In this document: positions 45,374 to 53,943 of the stretch, one piece after another | How the letters are laid out: each line of letters opens with the position of its first letter | How positions within the stretch are numbered: the first letter of the stretch is position 1 | NCBI RefSeq assembly: GCF_052180215.1 | Contig: NZ_CP197471.1 | Location: 592,001-656,000 of the forward strand | Reading direction: 5' to 3' | DNA from: Pseudoneobacillus sp052180215 | GTDB lineage: Bacteria > Bacillota > Bacilli > Bacillales > Cytobacillaceae | Length of the DNA stretch: 64,000 nucleotides | Translations under genes and position numbers: made by a program | The notes under the pieces: generated by a model | What the model saw: only the letters and a program-made list of their open reading frames with translations | Told to the model about the DNA's origin: nothing | Databases searched by the model: none

Positions 45374-45590
45374 CAGTGGTTCCGTTATTATACCAAAAGA
45401 GTGCTTTCTTCTTGTGTTTTATCGTTAATAACGGATACTGTGTTCGATAAAAAAGAAAACAGGTCAAATTTATGGAAATAACGGAACCTCTGTCTTATCA
45501 ATGGAATTAAGAGACAAATCCAGTGTCCAAAAGCGAGATAATTTGTCATTCAAGTGGGGCAATGAATATAGTGCACCCCGCTGTCCTGTT
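45374..45590. repeat. Family A repeat, copy 4 (lacks first arm, has 3' extension)
   Basis: One forward arm (CAGTGGTTCCGTTATT) and two inverted arms (AATAACGGATACTGTGTTC and AATAACGGAACCTCTGTC) are present. A 3' extension (45505-45590: GGAATTaAGACAAATCC...CCCCGCTGTCC) is shared with copies 5 and 6. The region 45591-45960 shows no convincing gene. Confidence 0.8.
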
Positions 45591-45971
45591 AAACAAAGGG
45601 AGCAAAAGATACGTCCCGTGTTTTTTCAAGGAGTTTGAGAAGTTTGTGGGTGGGTCTGGCCAAACAAAATAGGAGCAGCATTTCGCTACTCCTACTATCC
45701 TGTTAAAACCGATTATTTTTAGATTTACTACCAAAAATAGGATGAATTGTGAACTTAAATGCTTTGAAGGCACAAGACGTGTGTATCCTAATCGCTTGTG
45801 TCAGGCAGTATTATATATAAAATATCTAGTGAATTGTACGAACCAAGTTGAATTCTAACAAAGTGGAAAATTGAGGTTAAATATCAATTAGATTTTTTGA
45901 AAAAGATTTTTAGAAGTAGCTATATGAAAACATTATAGGTGGATGCCAAGTTCTACTAAACAGTAACGCAC

Positions 45972-46448
45972 TTAGCTAACCTTGTTATTTAACAAATCAG
46001 TTGCCTGATTTTCGGTGAGCCCTTTTATTAGACCAAGTTCACTTATGAAAATTTTGCGGGCGTTTTCCAGCATTTGCTTTTCACTTGAATTGAGGGTTTT
46101 ATTTTTGTTAATGCGCATTAAATCACGTACCACTTCAGCCCCGTCTTTCATATTTCCTGTTTTTAGTTTTTCCATGTTAATTTTAAATCTTTCTTTCATT
46201 GAAAGATTTATATCGGTTTGCCCATGTTGGAAAATGTGCAATACGTCTTCAAGTGTACGAATATCAGTAACTAAGCGTATTCGTGAACTTTTTTCTTTTT
46301 TAACAGGAATCATTACTTGTATTTTACTAATAGGCATTTTTATGATGTAATACGGCTGTTTCTCACCTAAGATTTCCTTTTCTTCAATCGCTTCAACAAC
46401 TCCGGCACCTTGCATGGGATAAACAATGTAATCACCAACTTGAAACAC
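45972..46448 (-). CDS. CarD/CdnL-type RNA polymerase-binding regulator (YdeB-like)
   Basis: The 158-residue protein has an N-terminal Tudor-like RNA polymerase interaction domain (FQVGDYIVYPMQGAGVVEAIEEKEILGEKQPYYIIKMP). A helical C-terminal domain follows (EVVRDLMRINKNKTLNSSEKQMLENARKIFISEL). This is the CarD/CdnL family that stabilises open promoter complexes; B. subtilis YdeB is the counterpart. The GTG at 46448 has GGAGG seven bases upstream; longer upstream frames cross this site. Confidence 0.9.
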   Translation of the reverse strand: MFQVGDYIVYPMQGAGVVEAIEEKEILGEKQPYYIIKMPISKIQVMIPVKKEKSSRIRLVTDIRTLEDVLHIFQHGQTDINLSMKERFKINMEKLKTGNMKDGAEVVRDLMRINKNKTLNSSEKQMLENARKIFISELGLIKGLTENQATDLLNNKVS

Positions 46449-46745
46449 TGAATCGCCTCCAATTTGAAATCCTTTTAAGTATAACACATATTACAATTTT
46501 TATCAAATTTATTATTTTATCATTATTATTTATAATTTGTCAACATTTTTTTATTGATTGGAAATAATATACATTTCCTTAGAGGTTGTAAAGCTTCTAC
46601 ATAGAGAGTTAAGTCAAACAGGAGAAGATTTCCTTGTTAACTGCGGATAACAATGGGGTGTATACGTACCTATACAAATAAGAGTCTGCCTACATATCAT
46701 AATTTTAAGGTAAATATTTAAGTATGAAAGTAGGTAGATAGATTA

Positions 46746-48503
46746 ATGAGTGATAAAAAGAAAAAGCACAAAAAGAAAAAGCACAAAAAGTATGTTTTTG
46801 ATTATATCGTGATTGGTGCTGGAACCGCAGGTGGGATTGTCGCAAAAGAATTATCAGATGATTTCAGAACCTCCGTACTCACTCTTGAGTCAGGGACAAA
46901 CATGAGAAAAGAGTTAAGCAGTGCTTCTAACCCTGGCTCAGGCCTGTTAGCTACTGATAACAGGCACTCTTTTAATATAATGTCCACTATGGAACCCAAT
47001 ATTAATAGCCAGCTAAGGGTTTCAAGTGGTCGAGCGATTGGTGGAAGCTCGGAACATAATGCCATGTATGCAGTAAGGGGAAGTCGTGAACTTTATGATC
47101 AGTGGGGAGAGCTTGTTGGGCCTCAATGGAAATATGATCATATTCGTTCCTTATTTAAAAAGAACGAAACGTATACAGGTAAAACAGAAAATCCAAAACA
47201 ACGAGGAACAGATGGACCCATTCATGTTAGACAACAAATTATTCCTAAGAGCGATAACGGACTAACTAAAATATTAGCGAGGGCAACGTCGAAAGTCCTG
47301 AATATCCCAATTGTTGAAGATTATAATACAGGAATACAAGATTGCACATTTTATAAATCACAGGCTATGAATAAAAAGGTGGACGGAAAATTTGTCCGTT
47401 CATCTACGGCAACCGGATATTTAAATGAGAATGTTGTTACCCACGGAAATGAGTTCCACCCTAATGAATGGGGGATTGGTCGGAGAAAGTTGGTCATTTT
47501 AGCAAAAACAACCGTCAATAAAATTTTATTTAAGCGAAAAGGAGACATTAATATAGCTGTAGGTGTTAAGTTTGTCAGGAACGGGGTATCAAAAAAAGCT
47601 TTTGCAAGAAAAGGGATCATTATTTCTGCGGGGAATTTTTCCTCGGTTATTCTACAACGTTCAGGAATCGGGAATTCTAAAGATTTAGCCAGAATTGGTG
47701 TATCGACATTAGTAGAGAGTCCTAATGTTGGCCACAATTTTCAAGCTCAATTTACTGCAGGAGTGGGGGTTGAAGTAGAAACTAGCCGACTTTTAGAAGT
47801 GAATAATGCTGACCCTGATCTACCATTTCCACTTGGTGCTTTTAAAGGAGAAGCGAAAACAGGTGGTCGCCGTCTTCAAATTTATAGCAGCATAACGCCT
47901 TCTTTTCTTCCACAAGCAGATATCTTCGTTAACAACTGGGGGTTTGATCCTAAAAAAAGGACAAATGTAATGAGCATTGGAATATTCGACAATAACCCGA
48001 GAAGCAGAGGACAGATTTTGGCCGCTCACAGCGATCCTGAAGCTTATCCATCCGTTAACCTCAATCCATTACAAGATCCGAATGACTTAGAATTCATGAT
48101 CGATCGTTATATTGAAATTTACAAAATTATGAAGAAAGCTCAAAAACTTGATCCTGAAGGTATTTATAGGGTTGTATACCCTGCTGAAGATGTATTTAAG
48201 ATATCAAATGAGGCAGAAAAAAGAGCAGAAATTGCTAAATATGTGAAAGCTACGTATCGCAATATTCAACACTTCGGTGGACAATGTAGGATGGCTAGGA
48301 GCATTAAAGAAGGAGTGGTTGATGGGTATCTCAATGTCTTTGGTACTAAAAACCTGAAAGTCGCAGATCTTTCCATCTGTCCTATTTTACCAGACGGCAA
48401 CACTTCTATACCTGCGCAAATGATTGGTTTAAATGCAGTCCGATTTATTCAAGAAGACTCCAATCCCTATGTGGTAGACGCTAAGGAGTTCGAGGATTTT
48501 TAG
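46746..48503 (+). CDS. GMC family FAD-dependent oxidoreductase
   Basis: The 585-residue protein has an N-terminal FAD-binding Rossmann motif (YIVIGAGTAGGIVAKELSDD), the GMC signature around GRAIGGSSEHNAMYAVRGS near residue 100 and the second at GIIISAGNFSSVILQRSGIG near 300. The C-terminal active-site block is NIQHFGGQCRMA followed by PDGNTSIPAQMIGLNAVRFI. Members oxidise alcohols, sugars or choline. Substrate is not deducible. Residues 1-15 form a lysine/histidine-rich tail (KKKKHKKKKHKK). It is monocistronic with a weak AGGTAG ribosome-binding site. Confidence 0.9.
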   Translation: MSDKKKKHKKKKHKKYVFDYIVIGAGTAGGIVAKELSDDFRTSVLTLESGTNMRKELSSASNPGSGLLATDNRHSFNIMSTMEPNINSQLRVSSGRAIGGSSEHNAMYAVRGSRELYDQWGELVGPQWKYDHIRSLFKKNETYTGKTENPKQRGTDGPIHVRQQIIPKSDNGLTKILARATSKVLNIPIVEDYNTGIQDCTFYKSQAMNKKVDGKFVRSSTATGYLNENVVTHGNEFHPNEWGIGRRKLVILAKTTVNKILFKRKGDINIAVGVKFVRNGVSKKAFARKGIIISAGNFSSVILQRSGIGNSKDLARIGVSTLVESPNVGHNFQAQFTAGVGVEVETSRLLEVNNADPDLPFPLGAFKGEAKTGGRRLQIYSSITPSFLPQADIFVNNWGFDPKKRTNVMSIGIFDNNPRSRGQILAAHSDPEAYPSVNLNPLQDPNDLEFMIDRYIEIYKIMKKAQKLDPEGIYRVVYPAEDVFKISNEAEKRAEIAKYVKATYRNIQHFGGQCRMARSIKEGVVDGYLNVFGTKNLKVADLSICPILPDGNTSIPAQMIGLNAVRFIQEDSNPYVVDAKEFEDF

Positions 48504-48665
48504 AGTTCCAGTGTCAGGTATCGACAAAAGACAATACGTAAGAGTGTGTACGTAATAGAAATATACAATTTCTCCTAAGCAAATATTGAAAAATCGATAT
48601 CGTAAAAAATATATAAGGTTTCACTTTAGTAACAAATGATATATTTGCATGAAGTACTTCATCCC

Positions 48666-48694
48666 TTGAGTTATTCGAATATCTTTTCTATAAT
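48666..48694 (+). promoter_or_regulatory. Promoter of antitoxin RNA copy 1
   Basis: TTGAGT (48666-48671), a 17-base spacer and TATAAT (48689-48694). The same promoter is conserved at 56919 and 62609. Confidence 0.85.
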
Positions 48695-48700
48695 AAGGGT

Positions 48701-48833
48701 ATAAAAGAAAAAGATCAGGTGATATGAACACCTGATCATTACAACACACATGCCGCAGGATTTAGCGGCTGACCGTTAATATGAGGAGAAATAGTCACCG
48801 ATGCTGGCCGGCAGGGTGGCTATTTCTTTTTAT
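48701..48833 (+). ncRNA. Type I antitoxin RNA, family C copy 1 (toxin degenerate)
   Basis: An RNA of about 130 nt is predicted from the conserved promoter to the terminator hairpin AAATAGTCACC...GGTGGCTATTT plus TTTTT. It carries the 5' hairpin AGGTG..CACCT and the segment GCCGCAGGATTTAGCGGCTGACC seen in all full copies. On the opposite strand (48834-48930) the toxin frame is recognisable (VFISTIVTI-like codons) but contains indels and no start. The antitoxin is therefore an orphan. Confidence 0.8.
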
Positions 48834-48930
48834 TATTTCGATGAAAACAATAGTAACAATTGTTGATATAAATACAACTTTAAAGTTAGAGCAACAAATG
48901 TTCTTAAGATAATTACTTTTTATTCAATCA
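48834..48930 (-). pseudogene. Degenerate holin-like toxin gene
   Basis: Minus-strand sequence aligns with the intact toxin at 57.1 kb over ALT..VFISTIVTIV but has a one-base deletion after the ALT codons and further changes near the C-terminus. The start codon and leader with ribosome-binding site are missing. Confidence 0.65.
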
Positions 48931-48997
48931 ATTATTGTATCCTTTTTATTGGATAATATAGCTAGGATACTCTCTCAATAACAGTGTTAAAATTTAT

Positions 48998-49262
48998 CGG
49001 ACACACGTTCCGCTATTTGACTAAAATGGTTGTTTTTTAGTGGGTTATCGGACTGTGGTTCCGTTATTGTACAAAAACGTGTCTTTTTCCTGCGTTTTAT
49101 CGTTAATAACGGATTCTGTGTCCTTTATTTTAGAAAATAGGTCATTTTTTTGGAAATAACGGATCCTCTGTCCTATCAATGGAATTATAGACAAATCCCT
49201 TGTCCGGAAGCACGATTATTTATCATATAAGCCGGACAATGAACCCATCCCCGCTGTCCAAA
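48998..49262. repeat. Family A repeat, copy 5 (complete, with 3' extension)
   Basis: Forward arms GGACACACGTTCCGCTATT and GGACTGTGGTTCCGTTATT are followed by inverted arms AATAACGGATTCTGTGTCC and AATAACGGATCCTCTGTCC. A further 90-base segment (49174-49262) with GGAATTaTAGACAAATCCC and CCCCGCTGTCC is shared with copies 4 and 6. It fills the gap to the MFS gene. Confidence 0.92.
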
Positions 49263-49288
49263 GCCTCGTTTCTTCTATAAAAGCTAGA

Positions 49289-50527
49289 TTAAGCCCCACT
49301 CCATTCCTTCAACTGCTGATCCGAAGGTAAAAGTAAAGTTAACAGTCCTAATATAGGGAGAAAGGATACAGCGATCATAGTGGTTTGAATACCCATCATA
49401 TCGATTAGAGCACCAAGTGCAACGGAACCAATGGCTCCCATTCCGAAGGCAAGACCAACAATTAAACCAGACATGGTTCCAATTTTGCCGGGTAATAATT
49501 CTTGTGCATAAACAACCGTAACGGAGAAGCTAGACATTAAGATAAGACCAGTTAAAGCGAGTAGGATATACGCAAAGGTAGGTCCTACATATGGCAACAA
49601 TAATGTCATTGGGGCAGAGCCAATGATGGAAAGAAAGATGATATTTCTTCTTCCGAAACGATCGGCCAATGGTCCGCCAAAGAATGTCCCCACTGCTCCC
49701 ATGAATAAGAAAACGAAAATAAAAATTTGTGAGTGAGCAATGGTGACATCGTATGACTTAATCGCATAAAACGTATAGAAATTAGAAATCGCACTGCTAT
49801 ACCAAGAACGAGCAAAAACAAGCAGAATCAAGATAAGTATGGCTGACTTTATACTTTTCATATTAGGAGCATATCCATCTTTAACCGCTTTTTTCTTCTT
49901 TATCTCACTGGCTTGAACCTTTAGACGATTTGAATACCATCTTGCAATGTAAATGAGAAACATAACCGCAATAAATGCGACAATGGTAAACCAGATTCCT
50001 CCAAATTGACCGAGAGGTACTAGAATAAGTGCTGTAAAAATGGGTGCCAATGCTTGGCCGGAATTTCCTCCTACTTGGTAGATCGATTGTGCCAAGCCTC
50101 TTTTTTTCCCAGCCGCCAAATGAGTTACGCGTGACCCTTCAGGATGAAAAACGGCCGAACCAAATCCAATAAAAATAACACTAATGACGATCATCCAAAA
50201 GGAAGGAGCAAGCGCTAGCCCTAAAATACCGAGCATACTGCTTGTTAGACCTAATGGGAGTGCATAAGGTCTTGGACGTTTATCCGTATACCAGCCTACC
50301 ACTGGCTGTAAAACAGAAGACACCATGTTTAATGAAAAGGTAATTAATCCAAGCTGCGTGAATGTTAATCCCATCGATTTTTCTAAAATCGGGAACATCG
50401 CCGGAACAACGGATTGCAAAGAATCATTTAATAAGTGACAAATACTAATGATAAACAAGATATTATAGAGTGTTTTCGTGTCTTTCTGTTCTACTTTTCC
50501 CACTTGAATAGATGAAGCGGTGGCCAT
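49289..50527 (-). CDS. MFS transporter, fosmidomycin-resistance (Fsr)-like
   Basis: The 412-residue protein has 12 membrane helices. The start NILFIISICHLLNDSLQSVVPAMFPILEKSMGLTFTQLG and FIGFGSAVFHPEGSRVTHLAAG are characteristic of the Fsr/YfnC branch of the major facilitator superfamily. The inter-half loop (about 200-220) is lysine-rich (SEIKKKKAVKDG) and GPLADRFGRRNIIF is the repeated A-motif. Function as drug exporter is inferred from the family. AGGGGGACTAAA precedes the ATG. Confidence 0.9.
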   Translation of the reverse strand: MATASSIQVGKVEQKDTKTLYNILFIISICHLLNDSLQSVVPAMFPILEKSMGLTFTQLGLITFSLNMVSSVLQPVVGWYTDKRPRPYALPLGLTSSMLGILGLALAPSFWMIVISVIFIGFGSAVFHPEGSRVTHLAAGKKRGLAQSIYQVGGNSGQALAPIFTALILVPLGQFGGIWFTIVAFIAVMFLIYIARWYSNRLKVQASEIKKKKAVKDGYAPNMKSIKSAILILILLVFARSWYSSAISNFYTFYAIKSYDVTIAHSQIFIFVFLFMGAVGTFFGGPLADRFGRRNIIFLSIIGSAPMTLLLPYVGPTFAYILLALTGLILMSSFSVTVVYAQELLPGKIGTMSGLIVGLAFGMGAIGSVALGALIDMMGIQTTMIAVSFLPILGLLTLLLPSDQQLKEWSGA

Positions 50528-50705
50528 TTTAGTCCCCCTGTCTAGATTTAAAGATTGTTAATGTAAGTGAAAAATTATTTCGTGTTCCTATATATTTCAT
50601 TATAAACAGGGGACAGGCTATTGGATAGATTTAATTGAATACCCGGTTTTAAGACAATGGAGTGGCTTCATGACTCAAATTGGAATAAGTTCTTACACAT
50701 TTAGG

Positions 50706-50724
50706 AAATAACGGAATCTCTGTC
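50706..50724. repeat. Single family A arm
   Basis: AATAACGGAATCTCTGTCC is a lone inverted arm without partners, a solo remnant of the element. Confidence 0.65.
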
Positions 50725-50789
50725 CGCTTAAAAGGGAATTTTTCAGTCGGATTTTTTATAAAAAAAGTTCAGTAATCATTTCATTCATG

Positions 50790-50901
50790 GAAACCAGGAA
50801 AAACAATTCCAACTAAAGATGGAGTAGAAGCGATCGTGAAGAAAAGAGGAAGACAATTTGATGAAGGGAAATTAGTGGATAAGGTTAAGATACCAAGTTA
50901 A
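50790..50901 (+). pseudogene. Short gene remnant (unidentified)
   Basis: A frame reads IPTKDGVEAIVKKRGRQFDE then GKLVDKVKIPS and stops at 50901. Composition is coding-like but there is no start signal and the upstream part is missing. RGRQFDE resembles the end of HD-GYP-type domains, but the match is too short to assign. The rest of 50528-51131 shows only promoter-like A/T-rich sequence and the solo repeat arm. Confidence 0.3.
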
Positions 50902-51131
50902 TCCTTGCGTTGGATACCCTCATAAGTACATACCTAGCTCATTCAACATTAAAGGTGTATGAATCCATATGGATATGTATCTTAGTTGTTGAATTTTTTA
51001 ATACTTCCCATAACTAACAGTTATTTGAGTATTCAATTTATGTATTACCTTGTTTTTCAATAGAATTGATAAGCTAAGGTAGGACAAATGAATCAAGATA
51101 ACTTTGTGTCTAAGGAAGGGAGCCATAGAAA

Positions 51132-52265
51132 ATGCGTAATGAACGACTCGTTAAATTAGCCAAGATGCTTATCCATCATTCCACTAAACTAGGTAGCGGG
51201 GAGAGAGTTTTAATCAGAGGGCACATCATTGCCAAGCCCTTGATTCTAGAATTAATTGATCAAGTCTACAGTGTTGGTGCCTATCCGTATTTTGAGATTT
51301 ATGATGATGAAATCGAGAGACAAATGGCATTAGGTTATCAAGCAGAGCAACTGGAGACGTCTGCCAAGTGGGAGCTTCAGCGTTATCAAGATATTGATGC
51401 CATCATCACGATTATTGGTGAAGATAATGATTCAGAACTGCAGGATGTACCAGCGGAGAAATTTCAAATGAAAGGGGAACTTTTTCATAAGGTAGACCAA
51501 TTTTTTATCAATCAACGAAAATGGGTCCTTTTAAGATACCCAACAAAATCGCTCGCGCAAAAGGCGAAAATGAACACCTCTCAATTTGAAGATTTCCTTT
51601 TGAATGTTAGTACAATTGACTATGGGAAAATGGAAATGGCCATGAAGCCATTAGTCAATTTGATGAATAAAACCGATAAAGTAAGAATCCTATCACCAGG
51701 AACGGATCTTACTTTTTCTATAAAAGGAATGCCTGCTATTGCCTGCTTTGGTGAAAAAAATATTCCAGATGGTGAAATTTATACTGCACCGATCAAGAAC
51801 AGTATTGAAGGTACCATCACCTTTAATACTCCATGTATCTATCGAGGAATCACCTTTCACAATGTCACTCTATTTTTTAAAAATGGAAAAATTGTTGAAG
51901 TTTACTCTGATCAAACTTTAAAATTAACAGAAATATTTCAGACAGATGAGGGGGCTAGCTTTATTGGTGAATTTGCAATCGGTGTGAACCCGCTTATTAA
52001 TCATCCAATGGGAGATGTTTTATTTGATGAAAAAATCAATGGAAGCATTCATCTTACCCCAGGGCAAGCGTATGAGAATGCAGATAATGGGAATAACTCT
52101 ACAATTCATTGGGATATGGTCTTAATCCATCGCCCAGAGTATGGTGGTGGAGAGATCTATTTTGATGATGTTCTGATTAGAAAGGATGGGCTATTTACGC
52201 TTTCGGAATTGCAAGAATTGAATCCGGAGCATTTAACTAGTAATACTATCTTAATTAGTAAATAA
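51132..52265 (+). CDS. M29 family aminopeptidase (AmpS/thermophilic metalloprotease type)
   Basis: The 377-residue protein matches the M29 family: KLAKMLIHHSTKLGSGERVLIRG, the metal glutamate and histidine cluster in EFAIGVNPLINHPMGDVLFDEKINGSIHLTPG, and the later STIHWDMVLIHRPEYGGGEIYFD. M29 enzymes are Co2+/Zn2+ aminopeptidases of the cytosol. It is about 30 residues shorter than typical AmpS. GGAAGGGAG precedes the ATG. Confidence 0.92.
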   Translation: MRNERLVKLAKMLIHHSTKLGSGERVLIRGHIIAKPLILELIDQVYSVGAYPYFEIYDDEIERQMALGYQAEQLETSAKWELQRYQDIDAIITIIGEDNDSELQDVPAEKFQMKGELFHKVDQFFINQRKWVLLRYPTKSLAQKAKMNTSQFEDFLLNVSTIDYGKMEMAMKPLVNLMNKTDKVRILSPGTDLTFSIKGMPAIACFGEKNIPDGEIYTAPIKNSIEGTITFNTPCIYRGITFHNVTLFFKNGKIVEVYSDQTLKLTEIFQTDEGASFIGEFAIGVNPLINHPMGDVLFDEKINGSIHLTPGQAYENADNGNNSTIHWDMVLIHRPEYGGGEIYFDDVLIRKDGLFTLSELQELNPEHLTSNTILISK

Positions 52266-52371
52266 ATATAGACTAACAATATTTATGAAGAGGAACTTAG
52301 TATATAAAATTTGATTGAGAGAATAAGAGATTCGGAAGGTCATTCCTGAGCTTTCCATCGTTGCTGAAGTG

Positions 52372-52396
52372 GGGTTGCATATGCAACTCTATTTTT
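52372..52396 (+). terminator. Weak terminator after the aminopeptidase
   Basis: GAGTTGCATATGCAACTC-type dyad (GGGTTGCATATGCAACTC) followed by TATTTTTA. Between 52397 and 52581 nothing gene-like was seen. Confidence 0.55.
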
Positions 52397-52581
52397 ATGC
52401 ATTTAGAGTTCGGAATAATAAAAATAAAGAATCTTAGGAATTATGTTTTTAAGCCAAAAGCTATTATAGCGATATTTTATATACATTATAATTTAAAGTT
52501 ATATAGTTATTAGATTTAAGTATTACCTGCACCTATTGATTGGTTGTTATCCTTGAGGTATCAAGGTTTAGGGGTGAAGGT

Positions 52582-53826
52582 ATGCAAACCATTCAATTGT
52601 TTAGGAATAAAAACTTCTCTTATCTTTTTTTTGCGGCATTAATTGGCGTTTTAGGGGAAGGGATTTTTGGGTTAACTTCAATCGTTTTAGTATTAAAGAA
52701 AACAGATTCCATATTAGAGATTGGCAAAATGCTTGTAATTACTTTATTGCCATCCATATTTTTGGCACCATTTATCGGTGTTTTAATCGATAAATATGAC
52801 AAATATAAAATAGCGATAATATGCAATCTATTGCGATTTCTTTCATTAGTGATAATACCCTTAAGCTATTTCTTAGGTTTTTTCACCATTTCTATCTTCT
52901 TTATTTCCATCTTTTTTAGTTATATATTTTGGTATATTTTAGAACCAACGAAAGAAAGTGTTTTGAAGGAATTACTTCCTAAGGAGTTATATTCACAAGG
53001 TATAGCCATTGTTCAAGGCGCTTGGCAGATAGGATTATTATCCTCTGCAGTTTTAGCTGGTTGGATAATCGACGCCTATGGGGTACATGAGTCGGTGTTA
53101 TTAGCAAGCTTAACGTATTTAATTGGAGCCGTTCTCTTTTTGGCTATTAAAATTCCCCAAAAAACGACTAGAGGAATGGAAAATCAAAGCTCCAGACATC
53201 AATATCTATCTGATTTCAAAGATGGCTGGAGGTATCTATTTAAAAATAAACAAGCCTTTTATTTCGTGTTAACTACGAGTATGACTTTACCTTATTTTTA
53301 CGCGATCAATGCTTTAATTGCCCCATATAATTATCAAATTCTTGAGGGAAACGGGGTATCACTAGGCATCATTGATAGCGGTGCAGGAATTGGTAGTTTC
53401 ATTTCAGCCGTGATTTGTACATTGTTAATCAAGCGGAAAAATTTATTGGGCTTTTTAATAAGTTCGATTGTGTTCCTAGGTTTGTTCACTACCCTATTTA
53501 GTTTAGTTGGCCAATTTTCGCTGGCGTTTATTTTTTATGTACTAATAGGCTTTTTCGTAGGAAATGTGAAGGTCCTGTCTAGGTCATTTGTATTTAATCT
53601 CGTAGATCAGGAGTATATTGGGAGAATCATGGGGGCCATCTCTTTGCTAAGTCTTTCCTTTACGATTATCCTTTCTTTACTAGTATCCTTGATCGCAGAA
53701 TATAGCATTGGTTATTCGTATCTTTGTGTCACCATTTTTTTGCTGATTCCTCTCTTTTTAACGGGAATTGGCGGTCGAATGACTAGAACGGAAAGGATAT
53801 CAAAGAGAATTCGTTCAATTTCATAG
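52582..53826 (+). CDS. MFS transporter, MFS_3/enterobactin-exporter-like
   Basis: The 414-residue protein starts at ATG 52582 behind AGGGGTGAAGGT. It has about 12 membrane helices. The first is NKNFSYLFFAALIGVLGEGIFGLTSIVLVLKKT, with the MFS A-like motif FIGVLIDKYDKYK, typical of MFS_3/BacE-type efflux pumps that export peptides, siderophores or macrolides. DFKDGWRYLFKNK marks the central loop. Substrate is unknown. No regulator is adjacent except the convergent LysR gene. Confidence 0.87.
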   Translation: MQTIQLFRNKNFSYLFFAALIGVLGEGIFGLTSIVLVLKKTDSILEIGKMLVITLLPSIFLAPFIGVLIDKYDKYKIAIICNLLRFLSLVIIPLSYFLGFFTISIFFISIFFSYIFWYILEPTKESVLKELLPKELYSQGIAIVQGAWQIGLLSSAVLAGWIIDAYGVHESVLLASLTYLIGAVLFLAIKIPQKTTRGMENQSSRHQYLSDFKDGWRYLFKNKQAFYFVLTTSMTLPYFYAINALIAPYNYQILEGNGVSLGIIDSGAGIGSFISAVICTLLIKRKNLLGFLISSIVFLGLFTTLFSLVGQFSLAFIFYVLIGFFVGNVKVLSRSFVFNLVDQEYIGRIMGAISLLSLSFTIILSLLVSLIAEYSIGYSYLCVTIFLLIPLFLTGIGGRMTRTERISKRIRSIS

Positions 53827-53840
53827 TCATAGTATTAAAA

Positions 53841-53874
53841 AAAAGCTTGAGGATAACGTTTCCTCAAGCTTTTT
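53841..53874. terminator. Bidirectional terminator
   Basis: AAAGCTTGAGGA and TCCTCAAGCTTT form a perfect stem with A and T runs on the two sides. It separates the MFS gene from the convergent LysR gene. Confidence 0.92.
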
Positions 53875-53943
53875 CATGATTATCAGAGTTATATTAATTG
53901 ATTTATACGATAACTCATTCAACTCGGAAGAAATCATATTAGT

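Noticed and set aside
45546..45773. 75-codon minus-strand frame
   Set aside because: It overlaps the family A 3' extension and has no start signal.
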